Translations under genes and position numbers: made by a program
Assembly (NCBI RefSeq): GCF_001649575.2
Contig: NC_051444.1
Location: 20,300,498-20,364,497, forward strand
DNA: 64,000 nucleotides
Origin: Kryptolebias marmoratus
Taxonomy: Eukaryota > Chordata > Actinopteri > Cyprinodontiformes > Rivulidae
Direction: 5' to 3'
Notes under the pieces: model-generated
Databases searched by the model: none
What the model saw: only the letters and a program-made list of their open reading frames with translations
What the model was told of the DNA's origin: nothing
Part shown: positions 49,593 through 62,558 of the stretch, one piece after another
Layout of the letters: each line of letters begins with the position of its first letter
How positions within the stretch are numbered: the first letter of the stretch is position 1

Positions 49593-52500
49593 AGAGAGAG
49601 AGAGCGAGAGAAAAAGAGAGACAGCAGCGCGTGACGGCGGGTGTGTTCTACCTGTGTGGGAAGTTGTGCAAAATTATGATCTGTTAAAAAAAAAAAAAGG
49701 ATTCGTCTCACTTGTCTGAATTTAAAACTTCATTCCGTGTTTAAATGTGCACGATGGGAGTTATTGTGTTGCCATGTTGTTTTCTTATTTTTTTTAGAAA
49801 CAATATCCATAAACATCTCGACTGAAGTTTTAATACCAACCAGACTTTTGAAACATAATTTATTTCTTTTCACAGCACTAGATAAAAAAATTATGGTTAA
49901 CTGCCACAGGAAAAAATGAATTTTCCTCCATAAAACGTATATATATATATTTTTTTTTTTGTTGGTTTCAGTCATCTCTGCATGAACCTTAAATTAAATT
50001 CACTGAAAAATAATTTAAAAAGCCACATAATAAAGACAGGTTGTTTATGAAACGTCACTAACTAGGAGCAGGGGCAGTAAGCAGCCTCAGCCGGGTGGGT
50101 TGGTCAGAATCTGGAGGATCCTTAGTGATTTTTGAGGGGAAACATTTGTAGAGTCGCTGCTGCACTGGGTTGTTATTCATGTTCCAGACTTCTCTTCTGA
50201 ATCCGGATCCTCCTGCTTGGCTTTTTACTCACCACTGACTTTCACCAGCAGGCTTTCAGAGGCAGCGTCCTCAGGTGCTCCCTATCCCCGCGCAAACATC
50301 AGCCGACAACACATACACACACTGCAGCTTGCAGGTGTCAAAGTGTCCCAAAGTGTCTGAGGTAGAGGTTAAACCGGATGACATTCATCAGCTCCGATGA
50401 TGATGGTGATTCACGCGCTCAGACAAATTGGGGCAGAGTGGATGTGTCTGCTGCTGATGCTGATGCTGATGCTGCCAGCAGCAACAGATGCCGGGATGTC
50501 AGGGGAGACGCAAGGCGCATAACGGCCATCATAGCAGCAGGTTCATTATCACACAGAGAGCAGAGAGACAAAGCAAACATCAGGGCTCTTTCACTTTAAT
50601 AAAAAAAAAACTCTGCTCTGTTCCAATCATTGTGAGCACAAGTAAGACTTCACAGGTATCAATAGTGGGACTGAGCTTGTGTTGAAGTGTGTGTTCATCT
50701 GTGAGTTCACCACCAAAGACACTTGTTTCAGTTAACAACACCTGACTGGAGGAGGGAGCCAATCAATGTGAGCCATTGCTTTTTGGTAATGTGAGTTACC
50801 CTGAAGCAGAAGAGAAGCTGAGCCTGCTTCTAGCACCCAATGGAATATTGCACATCAGTAACTACACAGGCTTAGAGCTTTTATTGAAACACACAAATGT
50901 TGATTAAATGATACTTTCTGTGTGACTGTTGCAGGAGAATTACCAGAAAACCATATCAGCAGTGGCTGTCTGTTATTTTATTATATAAAAGCACTTCATT
51001 TGGATTTTTGACATCTACTTTTTCATGCAGAATACATTATTGTAGGCAGGTATCCAGACATCTTTTTTATATATAATTAAAATAAGTACTCCAAACTCTG
51101 CCTGATGAAATATGTTGGTAGATGATGTGTTTTTCCCTTCTGCTGAGTCTAACTCAATTTATCTTTTCTGACAGAATGAGGGATAATATTGTCCTAACAG
51201 TTAACAGAATCAAATACACACATGGCAGATTTGATATTAGGGTTTTGTTAAGGATGTCATGCATGGCGTGTGAAATGGATTCCTGCATTTTAAGACTGAA
51301 GACACATCACTTATTGTTGTTGTTTGTCCAAATCCTCCTCTGACCAGCGCTCTGTCAGGTCACTCATTTTTTTTTGATGAATTTCTGATGGCTACCTCTG
51401 TGTTTGAGTTTTACTGAGCTTCACTCTGACAGGATGCAGGTCAATACAGACTTTTGAGAGGAAGATCAGTGAAAATGTTGCCTAAATGGATAAGTTGGAA
51501 AGAAAAAAAAAGGCCCAAAAGCCTTTATAAGTTTGTCTTGAAGGGTAGAGGGAAAAAGGCCAGAGTTGAGAAGTAATTCCATGAGATTGCTGTTTTTGTT
51601 TTTTGGGGGTTTTTTTGTGCTGCATGCTGAAAGACAGTAAGTTTTCATTTCCCGGTTAGCGGGGGGCAAGTCAGGCTCAGCTTGGTGTCTCAAGGGTGGG
51701 GAACACAGCATCCGTTTGGTTGCCGGTGGCTCGTTGGAAAGTCTTTTAATCCATGTGGAGTGGGCAGTCCTGCCGGAGACTTGACCTCCCTCCATCTGCT
51801 CCCATTATCCCTGTAATCCCATCTCATTCTCTCTGTCTCTCTGTTGCTCTGTCTCTCCTTCACCGCCTTTTGCTCTCTTACGTTTTTATTTTTATTCTCA
51901 CTTTGGGGATTTGCTGTGAGTGGAAGCACAACTGGAAGGCTGTAGAAGAGACGGCTTCTGTCATGAATCATGGACAAACAAAAATGTATGTGTGCAAGGC
52001 TGAAATGTGCGCAGTGTCAGGATAACTTACAACCTTATTTCTGGGTGACCAAATCAATCCGTTGACTCAGACACAAACTTTTTTTGATTAATGTCATGGT
52101 AAAGGTTAGGGTAAACCCCACTGGGACTGAATAAAATAAGTCCTAACCAAGTCAAGCTTTCTTTAGGTTTTTACCAGAAGTTACTTTTAATGCGCAGCTG
52201 TTCTTTCCTTACACCAGGTTAATGACACAATCTGCTGTTTTATTGTTCCAACACAAGCATGTGCATGTGTGTATTTGTGCACATAGGATTTGAGTTTGAT
52301 ATCGCAATCTTTTTCATTTTCACAAGTCCTTTAATACGGTGCCAGCTGCAGTAAGAGCATCAAGCAAGTGCCCCATTAATTTCCCCCAAAGGTTGTTCCT
52401 CCTCCTCTAAAACAGCCAATATTAGGCTGTTCTCTGACTGCAGTAACTCCTGTTGGCACAGCGATTAAGGAAATGATTCATTTGGTTAATTAGTTAAATG

Positions 52501-54144
52501 ATTAATTCAGTAAGTTACATACAGATTCTTTTTTTTCTGTCTTCTGAGTTTTTAAAGAAGATGAGTTAACGTGCACATTTTCTCACATGTAATCTCTTAT
52601 TTTCTTCTGTCTCAATTAAGGTGTAGTCATCTGTCATATCCAAGTTCTACCAGCCAATACCATGTAACAAAATAAAACTTTAATATTAGAGACATTTTAG
52701 CAAATGATCATTATGCACTTCCCCTGGAGTGAGTATTGTCCTGGAACTGAAACTGACAGAAGGAAAAAAAAACTAAAACAAAACTCATTATCTGTATTAA
52801 ACCACAGAAGACAAACCCCAAAACTATATGCATCATAATCTACCTTTATTGTGTAATTTTATGAGGCAAGCATGCTCAGTCCAATGTTAGCTTTCATTGT
52901 GTTTAGCAGCACTGCACTCTGCCTCTTTGTGTGTGAATGCGGCTGAATCAAACCCAATAAAAAGAAAATGTTTCTCTCTTTGAAAACATTTTTATACAAC
53001 TCTAAAAAAAAAAAAAAAAAAATCTCTGCCAGTCTTAACCAGAACCATACTTGTTTTTATGCTTCAATGGAAAAAAAAAAAAAAGCTGAGCGCTGCAAGG
53101 ATCTACTGAGGTGATGATTCTCAGAGGGATCAGTGGTGTTAGCAAACCTTTCACATTACAGGAAGTCATTTGTTATTCTGAGATTCAAAAGGGGAAACTC
53201 GACAAATTCCACTTAGTTCCAAGGTAAAACCAGAGACATATCAGTTTGCTGCTGCAGCTTTTATGCGCAGCTATTTGAGCTGCATGGATTCATCATCAAT
53301 CACAGATTTGTTAACGTCTCTCTAAGAAAAGCTTCAATTCTGCTTCTTTTTTATGGCGATTTAAAGCCATCGCTATTTTGTATACAAAATACGTTATGAT
53401 ATCTAGTAGTTTAAGAAAATCCACTTTGCATTTATTGTACCACTGAATGTAAAATGTTTTGGCTTGAAGAAATTAAGCAAAAAGAAAGGAATATTTTAGT
53501 GACCAAGATCCTTTTTTTAGTTTATAATTTATGAAGGTTGCCAATTCATAATCATGTAAGCACTCTTATGATTCAGCTCTTATTCTTACTTTTCTGTCAC
53601 AATTTTCAATTCAGGCCTACTTCACAACATTATTCAAAGTTTAAATGATTCCTGGAAAATTGGGCTTTACATGACCTAACCTGCATTTTAGTATTTTTAC
53701 ACAATCACGGTTTTCATTTTATGATTTTTGAATATTTTACTATTAAGTGCTGAACTTGTATGACACTAACTCAAAAGTTAGTGTCAAAATAATAACTTAT
53801 GAGTTGTCTAAACCTTCGCCTTTTCTTGGGAAACTCTTCTTATTTCTACTAACGTCCCACTTCTTATTATTTTATGTCAAAACACAGGCCTTTTTGTCTT
53901 CACTTATTTCACATTTTTGTCTTATTTTATTGTATTATAAGGGTTTCTTTGAAATGTTCTAAGTGCAGAGTGCAAACACCCAAACTTTCATTGGCTTCCA
54001 TAGTATTCAAGCTCTGAATTTTCTCTTCAAATTGGATAAGAAAAGTCTTTTCAACCTGTCATATCTTCTGTATAAAGCACTGAAGACAAAGATGTTCCCA
54101 CGTGTGAAGCCCAGACATCTCTACCACTGTTTACCTAATTTTGG

Positions 54145-54216
<72 letters not shown>

Positions 54217-55139
54217 GTTTTTATGTTGTGTTAGTTGCATCTCAACTAGTAGCTGGGTTGATACCCTTTGCAATTCTTACAAAAGTTGTAAAATTAGGAC
54301 AAAACTAATAATTTCAACTGTTATTGTGTTATTATTATTATTTCCTGAAATACCCAAGAATGAAGCTTAATAATAAAAAAATACATGTGCCTTTTAAAGA
54401 CAAAATACTGAACAGCAACAATACAAAATGGACAAAATACATGAGCATAGATTGTAAATGTTAGATTTGGCTGAATAATTGTTGTAAGTCGTGGTTAACA
54501 GGGGTGAAGAAAAATACAAAATAACTAGCAGCAGGGACATCTTCAGTCTTCTTCATGTTTGACTTTTTTTTCCAGCAATGGGTGATACAGGATGTTTAGA
54601 AAGCTGACCTGCTCAAAGCCACATTTCTCATCAGATTCCTGTTCGTGCGGTCTGAGCCTGGAGGCGCCGGATTTGGATAAATAAAGACAAACAGCTGGTT
54701 TTAATCAAAACAACTGCTCGTTGATCTCACACAGATTTCTGCCACTAACTACTAAACTAAACACACAGGAACAACAAGTCTGTCAGACCACAAACAGATG
54801 AAGTGCGTGTTATGAGCTTGTAGGGGAACACACAAACCAATGATACAATGTTGTGCTTATTTCGTGTTTCATTTTATACTGTGACAGGTGGCAGTGAGGG
54901 AAAGACTGTTAGCTGCATTTGTTACTGATCTTTGTTGTATCTAGATGAAACCATAGGCATTGATTTGTTCCTTCAAAGAACATTTTTGTCCCATACTATT
55001 TATTTATTGCTTCTTTCTTGAACATTTTTTGTTTCATATAAATGGCAAATCAAAAAAACATCCAAATTTAAAGCGTCGCTGCCGTTATCACGCTATCAGT
55101 TGTTTCTTCCTTTCATTTCAAGGGGAAGTCATACTTTTT
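49590..55139. other. Presumed cadherin intron 1, first part
   Basis: No further cadherin exon is recognised. A (GCTGAT)n-like stretch lies near 50,450-50,475. A5-18 runs are frequent. The sequence at 52,200-52,530 has clustered TTAATTAG and ATGATTAATTCA cores and could be regulatory. Confidence 0.5.
54149..54213. repeat. (AT)32 microsatellite
   Basis: Perfect tract in the presumed cadherin intron. Confidence 0.98.
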
Positions 55140-57405
55140 TTTGCTTTCAGAGGATCAGTTTACAGTTGTTATAACCATTTAAGGTAGTTTACCTTATTAT
55201 TTTGCAATTTTTCAAAAAATATTTCACACTGCTTCCTTTGTGGTGGTTCACAGTTGCAACTGCATTTATCAGATCTTTTTTAGCTCCTGCTGTCTCAGTT
55301 CAGTAGTTAAACTTAGTTCATTATAAAGCCAGGAAAGACTGTTTTATATTGTGTAAAAAAAAGCCCTGCATTCAAGAAGATCATCTAATTGTTTTCAGCT
55401 AACCTGCAAAAATAAGAATAACTCCAGGTATCTTCTCTGTGGCAAGAGTGACTCAATCCCATACGACTACTGATGAGTGCATTCCCTCACCGCTAAGCAG
55501 TAATGATTTTATAGACTTTTATGAAGAAAAGTTTGTTAGTTAGAGAAAATATTTTACTGCCTCATTCCCCATCTGGTTCAATTTGCAGTTTGGATATGAT
55601 CTCTGAACATGGCAAAAGGTTCTGTTTGACATCTTTTTACTCCTGTTGACTTATCTGAATGATTGTCAGTTCTCATGCCTTCAAATTCCATCACATGTAT
55701 ACTGGACCCCAGATCAACTCAATGTTTTAAGGATGTTTTATCTCTTATCAACTCTTTTGTTTTTAACCAGATCAACATGTCTCTTTGAGCTGGTTATATA
55801 CCTTCGGCTTTTAAATAGGCTGTAATCAAACCATTGTTTTAAAAAAAAAACACTCTCGATACAAATGCTTTAGCTTACTACAGACCAATTTATAACTCTT
55901 AGGTTATATCCAAAAACCTTGAAAAAGTTATTTTAAAACAACTTTTAACTCATTTGAAAATTTATGATCTCTGTGATGAATTTAGAGAACACTATTATTC
56001 TGAAACAGCCTTTGTCAAAGATACAAATGATCTTCTTATAGCTTCAGATAACTGTCAGCGTCTCTGTGTTGGTCCTGTTAGGTCTCAGTGCTGCTTTTGA
56101 CATTATTGACCACAAAATTCTTATACAGACAGGAGTGCGTCATTTGGATCACGGGAATTGTCTTAGCTTGATTTAAGACATATTTATCGGAAATATTTCA
56201 ATTTATACATATCAATGACATGTCTCTCCCATGTTTTAAAGTTAATGGTGTTCCCCAGGGTTTTGCTCTAGGTCCAGTTCTGTTCTCTTTATATATGCTT
56301 CCATAATGTCACATTATCAGAAAAAAAAAAACTACAATTGTTATGCTAATGACACACAGCTTTATTTATCAATGAGACCAGATGCCTTTCATCTGCTGCT
56401 CAAACTCCAGGCCTGCCTTAAAGACATAAAGAACCAGATGTCCTCAAATTTTCTCCTGTTGAACTTCAATAAAACTGAGGTCAATCATTTTGGTTCTAAA
56501 AGAAACTCAAGGACACACCGTGCACTCAAAATATTCCCTTGATTGAATTACAGTAGCCTCTAGTACATCTGTCAAAAAACCTCAACATAATGTTTGACCA
56601 AGGCCTATACTTTAAACAGCATCTCAAACAAGTCTTAAAAATAACAGTTATCCATCTTTGTAACATCTCTAAAATTAGAGGCATATTTAGCATGATGCTG
56701 AAAAACTGCTCCATGCCTTTATCACCTATAGATTATTGCAATGCCACTCTTATGCCATTCAATGTTATTTTTAATGCAATTATTCTTCTATTGTTTTGTC
56801 TTTTTCTATGTTCTATTTTTGATTTTATATGATCTGTAATTTTTGTTTTTTGCATTGTTGAGCACTTTGAGTTGCCTCTGCATTTGAGAAGTGCTATGTA
56901 AATGAAGTTGAATTCAGTTGAGTTGAGTTGAGTAGTGACTCTCAAGTGATGTAACAGGATGCGATGGGTCCATACATGAATGCTGATTGGTTGAGCAAAC
57001 TGAACAATCTTCCTGCGTTCCCATTGCTAAAGTAGAAGCTACATAACTGTCACTGTTGTCTACTGTGACATGCTCTTCTTTGAACATGTGTAGCACAAAA
57101 CTCACGTGTCATATCAGTCCAGGCTCTTATAACTCCTGAGTGTTGGTATCACTCTTTCAAATGTCTTTTTACAAATTAAACCAAAAACCCACAACTCCAC
57201 ATACAGTCTTCCATTTTTGTTGTTGGCAAATGTGACATGCATAAATCATGTGACTGCCCTGAGTACCAGCCATGTGCTGTACAATCACAGCATTCCCCTG
57301 GAGGTGCAAAAACAAACAAGTAAGTCCTTAAAACTGCTCCATGGTGGGTCCAACAATCCTAACTCACAGTGAGTCCCTAGAACTGTTTGGTCTGAAAACA
57401 CCAAT
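55140..57405 (+). repeat. Copy B of an unassigned dispersed repeat, split by the Rex1 insertion
   Basis: The two outer parts, 55,140-55,314 and 56,936-57,405, align by eye with the continuous copy at 30,745-31,410. Shared landmarks in order are ATAACCATTT-AGGTAGTT, GATCTTTTTTAGCTCCTG, GATTGG-TGA-CAAA, GCATTCCCCTGGNGGTG, AAGTCCTNA and AGAACTGTTTGGTC. I recognise no coding capacity and no terminal structure. Family unknown. Confidence 0.65.
55315..56935 (+). mobile_element. Rex1/Babar-type LINE relic (reverse transcriptase region and 3' end)
   Basis: A degenerate non-LTR element with recognisable RT pieces on the + strand. FDIIDHK lies near 56,100. NGVPQG followed by LGPVLFSLY lies at about 56,244-56,290. 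CYANDTQLYLS lies at 56,339-56,371 and should be YADD, so the first catalytic Asp is Asn. A thumb/connection part (LLLNFNKTEV) lies near 56,455. The 3' end carries a GAGCACTTTGAGTTG-type tail followed by a TTGAG simple repeat, characteristic of Rex1. Several stops and frameshifts show it is dead. The 5' part is truncated or decayed. It interrupts an older repeat found intact at 30.7 kb, which gives its approximate limits. Confidence 0.8.
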
Positions 57406-59781
57406 TGTCTGTGCCGAGAGTAACAGTCTCTTTGAGTTGCTTCATCTTACACTCATATTGGTGACTTCTACTCTTTCAGTTGTGCTTTAACACCTGCAGT
57501 TTTGAAGAAATCCCAATTCTCAGCTTTATGTACTCTCAAATGTGTTATGGAATTGCTGCCTTTTCCTGGCTGTGCTCTCTGATTGAATGGCTGATGGAAA
57601 GTTATCTTTTTTTTTTTTTTTTGCTGATAGCACAATGGGGTGGCTATACCATCGAATATCATCAGTACCGACTCATCAATAAAGTAAAAATGAGTAAAAA
57701 AAAAAATAGTGTAAAATTAGATGCAGTTTGTCCAGTAAAAAAATAATATATAGATTATCTGTGGAAAAATTGTGCAAATCTGCAGGTAGACAAAAACATG
57801 ACACCTTCAGATATTACTGTATGTATAAATTGTAATAAAAGATAAATTTCAAAGTGTTAAAGAAATGTATGTGGTGCTAAAGCATGAGGAAAAATTGAAA
57901 AGGCATTCAAACTAGATCAAGGTGAAGTGTCAGATTGACATGAGCATTAAATGAAGCAGAGCTCAAACACTGAGAGGAATATGAGCACTAAATGGAAACT
58001 GTCATGTCAAGAGTAAGTTATCAGAGGAACCAAACGGTTCCAGTCAAAGTTTAAGTGCTAACAGAACACAGCTAGTTAAATATGTTACAATACTATGAAA
58101 GCACATTGCAGTCCATGATATCAGTTATCAGTTATCAGTTAGAAAGTATTTGTTTTTAAATAGACTTGTCACACCCTCCCACCATTTTTTTTGAGTAACT
58201 GTGTAAAGTCTTTTAAATAGTGACAAGTCCAATTTTTCTCTGAATTTGCAGATTCAGATTTCTCCAAGTTTAATCTATTTTTTAAAAGCAGTTGATGGGT
58301 CATTAAAAGTAAAGGACCATAGAGGGATGATCAAAAATTAAACAAATATACATTGTCAACAGCTGAAAAACTGTCTATAAAAAGCACAGTTCAGTTATCA
58401 AGATTGAATTTAAAGATTTTTTTTGCTGTATCCTGATGCCATTTGAGAGAGTTGTGCCAGAGCGAGTGAGTTGAGGGCACAGTAGAGTGTCTAGTGGACA
58501 ACAAATAGCAGGGAGTACCAAAAGTGCTCCAAAATCAATGTATACATTGAGAAGAGTTTGTAGACTTGCAGTCTGTTAATGCTGATTTTTGAGTCAAAAT
58601 ATTTTATCATTAAACCTCAGAATGAGTCTTTCAGTTTGACTCTTTTTAAAATGCTCACTCCTAAAGTTACTGATGGTAATTTTAGGTCATTTCCCTTGCA
58701 CAGTGACAACAGAAACTTTGGAGGTCTAAAACTCTAAAACAATCACACAGCGACAAGCAACTAAAAGAAAAAAAAAGAAAACCCCCAAAAGTCAGCCTAT
58801 TAGAAAAAATAAATACATAAAATGTGTCTAAGGAATCATTTCATCGGGCTCATGTCTATTTGTACACATGTTTTGATGGAACATCTTCAGTAACTTCTAA
58901 CATATCAGTTAGTCACATTGCCTTTCCCCTGAGCAGGAAGGAAACACAAGATGTTTCTATAAATAGGGATTTGAATCTGTGTCATCACAGCAGAAGGCAA
59001 ATGTAACACAGATTCTCTAATCTTTAATATTGTCAGAGAGCTAATGTTCTGTATTTCTAATGAATTCTCCTTTCATTCAACATACAGGACACTCACTCCC
59101 ATTCTCAGCTCTATGCGTTGTTCAGAAGAGTTAAATAAACACTGTAAGCACTTATCAATTAGGGCTACTGTAGTTTTATGGAGTCGTTTGTCTTCACAGC
59201 CTGATTGGTTTATGATCAGCACGCCGAGCCGCGCTGTCATCTCGTGGAAACCAATATGAAGGCAAAAGATGAAGAGGAGATCTGGCTCAGCTGGCGTTGT
59301 AATGAGGACGAGAGCTGGCTGGTCGTGAAATACAATGTTATTTCTGAGAGCTGCTTTAGGAAGGCTTACAGCACTGACAGCCACACTAAGGAGATGTATC
59401 TTTAAGGCTTGGAGGATAAATGACTTGTTCCAAGGGTGCGGGTGTGGTCACGGTCGTAAAAAGCATGTGCTACCAGCTACAGCAAAGAAGATGAAGCAGC
59501 CAACATCTTTAGCAGCACACCACAGGGCAAGGCCTGGTAGTTTGTTTCTAAAGCAGATGTCAAGCACTTAAAAAAAAACATATGCCATTCTTATTAAGAA
59601 GGTTATACTTTTGTTTCAATGTTTCAAGAGCATGTTTTTTTTATCATGCTGTATGCTGTTGCTGTGCCTCTTGTCACCTTTTCAAATTATAGAACAGAAG
59701 GTGAACTAAATGACTGACATGATGTTTTGTAAGAGTCATTTCACTATACACCAAACAAAAAGGCTTCAATTGAATCTTATA
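57406..59781. other. Presumed cadherin intron 1, middle part
   Basis: A short tandem ATCAGTT lies near 58,122-58,140. Evenly composed, repeat-free DNA runs at 59,085-59,470, including ATCAATTAGGG and GATTGGTTTATGATC. No exon is recognised. Confidence 0.45.
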
Positions 59782-59783
59782 TA

Positions 59784-60624
59784 CACAATGTTGCCAAAAG
59801 TATTTGCTCATCCATCAAAATTACATAGTGCGAAGTGGTCGCCAACTTTCTGCAGAGTCAGTCACTACAGCCCTCTAAACTTCATGTGGCTTTCAGATTA
59901 GCTCAAGAACAGTGCACAGAGAGCTTCATGTAATGGATTTCCATCGTCAAGCAGCTGCTTCCAAGCCATGCATCAGCAAGTGCAATGCAAAGCATCTGAT
60001 GCAGTGGTGTTAAGCACGCCACCACTGGACTCTAGAGCAGTGGAGGCACATTCTCTGGAGTAACGAATCATGCTTCTCCATCTGGCAATCTGATGGACGA
60101 GTTTGGTTGCCAGGAGAACGCTACTTGTCTGACTGCATTGTGCTGAGTGTAAAGTTTGGTGGAGGGTGGATTGTGGTGTGGGATTGTTTTTCAGGTGCTG
60201 GGCTTGGCCCCTAAGTTCCAGTGAAAGAAACTCTGACTGCTTCAGCATACCAAGACATTTTGGACAATTTCATGCTCCCAACTTTGTGGGAACAGTTTAG
60301 GATGGAAGAACTTGATTTTCCTGCATAGAGTCCTGACCTCAACCCGATAAAACACCTTTGGGATGAATTAGAGTGAAGACTGTGAGCCAGGCCTTCTCAT
60401 TCAACATCAGTGTCTGACCTCACAAATGAGCTTCTGGAAAAATGGTCAAAAATGCCCATTAACACTCCTAAACCTTGTGGAAAGCCTTCTCAAAAGAGTT
60501 GAAGCTATTATAGCTGCAAAGGGTTGGCCAACGTCATAATAAACCCTGTGAATTAAGAATGGGATGGCACTCAAGTTCATATGCGTCTGAAGGGAGGTGA
60601 GCAAATACTTTTGGCAATATAGTG
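59784..60624 (+). mobile_element. Tc1-like DNA transposon, internally deleted relic
   Basis: An 841-bp element flanked by TA (59,782-83 and 60,625-26), the target preference of Tc1/mariner. Its ends form an imperfect inverted repeat of about 30 bp built on TTGCCAAAAGTATTTGCTCA. The right half still reads as the catalytic part of a Tc1 transposase on the + strand, ending in SPDLNPIKHLWDEL (about 60,329-60,370). The family motif is NPIE, so the catalytic Glu is Lys here (AAA at 60,350-60,352). Stops and frameshifts abound, and most of the N-terminal DNA-binding part is missing. It cannot be active. It lies in the presumed cadherin intron. Confidence 0.88.
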
Positions 60625-60626
60625 TA

Positions 60627-61159
60627 TCTCTCTTAGCATAGGAAACACTGGAACAAGTTTTTTTATTAATTTATTTAAAAAATAGATAATTGCCACAACA
60701 GAAGCACATACTTGTATAGTTTTAGTGATATGGACTCTCCATTAGCGAGCTGGGGGTGTCTCTCATCTACTTCCATGCTAAATCTTAGCTCAATACTTTT
60801 AAAACTGTTGTTAGGGCATCTGTTACAAAGCACTACGTGTTTCTTTAGCCTTTCTTTTCTGGTTCTAGAGTGTTTGATGTAAGCATTCTGTGTCAGTGTA
60901 CTGATGAAATGTTTACCTTGTTGTCTTTGTGGCAGCCATCTTGGGTTCCTGCTGAAGAGCAGGCCCGCCTCAAACCCAGCCCTTTTATAGAAAGTGCAGT
61001 GACAAGAGCTGGATTTTGATTGGTTAAAACTTAAAGTAACAAAAATAACAATGGTTTGTAAGTTGCTGTATTTACAAACATAAGATGTTTGCTTGAAATA
61101 TTATGATTGAAAGATAATTGTTTGCACTATGTATGTGAAAGTTAACTGTTTCCTTTATT
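60627..61159. other. DNA between the Tc1-like relic and the LINE
   Basis: AT-rich, no frames or element ends. The LINE may begin slightly earlier than annotated. Confidence 0.5.
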
Positions 61160-61393
61160 TTTTTCCCCTCTCTGGAAGGCTGAGGTGATTGGCTGGAATG
61201 AATTGAGAAGGCGGGGTTTAACCTGTATATAGGTGAACTGCTAAATGAATCAGAGGACTGGCCCGGGCTACGGAGCTGCTTTTGCGTGGGCGTGAGAGAG
61301 AGCGAGAAAGAGGAAGTGCGGAAGAAGGATTGGTGTTTGCTAAACTAATCCAAAGGTGGTTTTTGGCATAATCCGGGTTGTGAGTGGGTCAAG

Positions 61394-62558
61394 ATGGCAA
61401 GTAGTAGTGGGGGGCTTTCGGAGGATGAAAGTATGGATACAGGCTGGTCTATGATAGAAAACAGGAAAGGGGGAGGAGGGAGAGATAAGGTTAAAAAGGG
61501 AATGAGTACTGGAAAAAGATCTCTTGAGGATGAAGAAGAAAGAATTGAAACAAGGAAGAAAGTAATGATGGAAGACTTTAAAGTTATACTAAAATTTAAG
61601 ATTGGGCAGGATATGCTTGGAGTGAGCCCAATTAGTTTGTCAAATGGATTAAAGAAAGCTATTGGTGATGTAGAACTAGCTAAAGTCTTAAGAGATGGAA
61701 ATCTGCTCATTGTTTGTAAAAATGCTGAACAAAAGAATAAAGCCCTAAAATTACAACTGGTGTGTAAAAAAGAAGTGATGGAAAGGAAGGTTGTTGGGGA
61801 AGAGAAAGGGGTAAAAGGGGTGATATCAGGAATTCCAGTAGGAGAGAGTTTGGAGGAGCTAAAGAAAATAATTAAAGGAGGAGAAATCACAGGCATCAAA
61901 CGACTGCAAGTTTTTAGGAATGGGGGGAAAAAAGGACAGTACATCTATACTATTGGATTTCAAAGATAAAATTCTGCCTGATAAAGTGATGATTGGATAC
62001 ATGAGTTTTAATGTAAGACAATATATCCCACCACCGATCAGGTGCTACAAATGCCAAAGATATGGACATACAGCAAATGTGTGTAAAGGGAAGCAGAGAT
62101 GTGGGAGATGTGGAGGCGAACATCCTTATGGTGAGTGTGGAAGTAACCCTGTGAAATGTTGTAATTGTGGAGGTAATCATACTGCAGCATATGCAGGATG
62201 CGCAGTAAGGAAAGAGGCAGCTGAAGTTCAAAAAGTAAAAACTGAAAACAGAGTTACCTACGCGGAAGCAGTGAAACAGGTGAAAAAAAATGACAACATT
62301 CCAAAAATAAGTTATGAAAAGAAAACTATGGCAGACAATAATCAGGGTAATGTTACATTGGAAAAATTGATTCCTTTCCTTGCATATATCATAAACTGTT
62401 CAGAACAAGCAAAAACTAAAACTGAAAAAATAAAAATTATAGTAAAAGCAGCAGTAAAATTTTTCAACGTCAAAGATCTATCTTGGGAAAAAATTAATGA
62501 TGAACTTAGGCAAGGCGAAGGGTCAATTGAACATGAGGCATCTCAAATCATCACATAA
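61394..62558 (+). pseudogene. LINE ORF1 (gag-like, CCHC zinc knuckles), one frameshift
   Basis: ORF1 encodes the RNA-binding, nucleocapsid-like protein of the retrotransposon. ATG 61,394 has a strong context (AAGATGG). The N-terminal part, up to about 61,925, is rich in charged residues and looks like the RRM-like region found before the knuckles in this group. The frame then shifts by one base around a G6/A6 run (61,922-61,934) and continues to TAA 62,556-62,558. Three zinc knuckles occupy 62,043-62,201: CYKCQRYGHTANVC (CX2CX4HX4C), CGRCGGEHPYGEC (CX2CX3HX4C) and CCNCGGNHTAAYAGC (CX2CX3HX6C). The frameshift lies in homopolymers, so an assembly or sequencing error is as likely as a real mutation. 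Confidence 0.85.

Noticed and set aside
49504..49634. Continuation of the cadherin frame through CVCV repeats to a stop
   Set aside because: This is the (GT)n tract after the splice donor; cadherin similarity ends at residue 352.
61345..61944. A 199-codon minus-strand frame antisense to LINE ORF1
   Set aside because: Shadow of the purine-rich ORF1; a Ser/Phe/Pro composition follows from the antisense codons.
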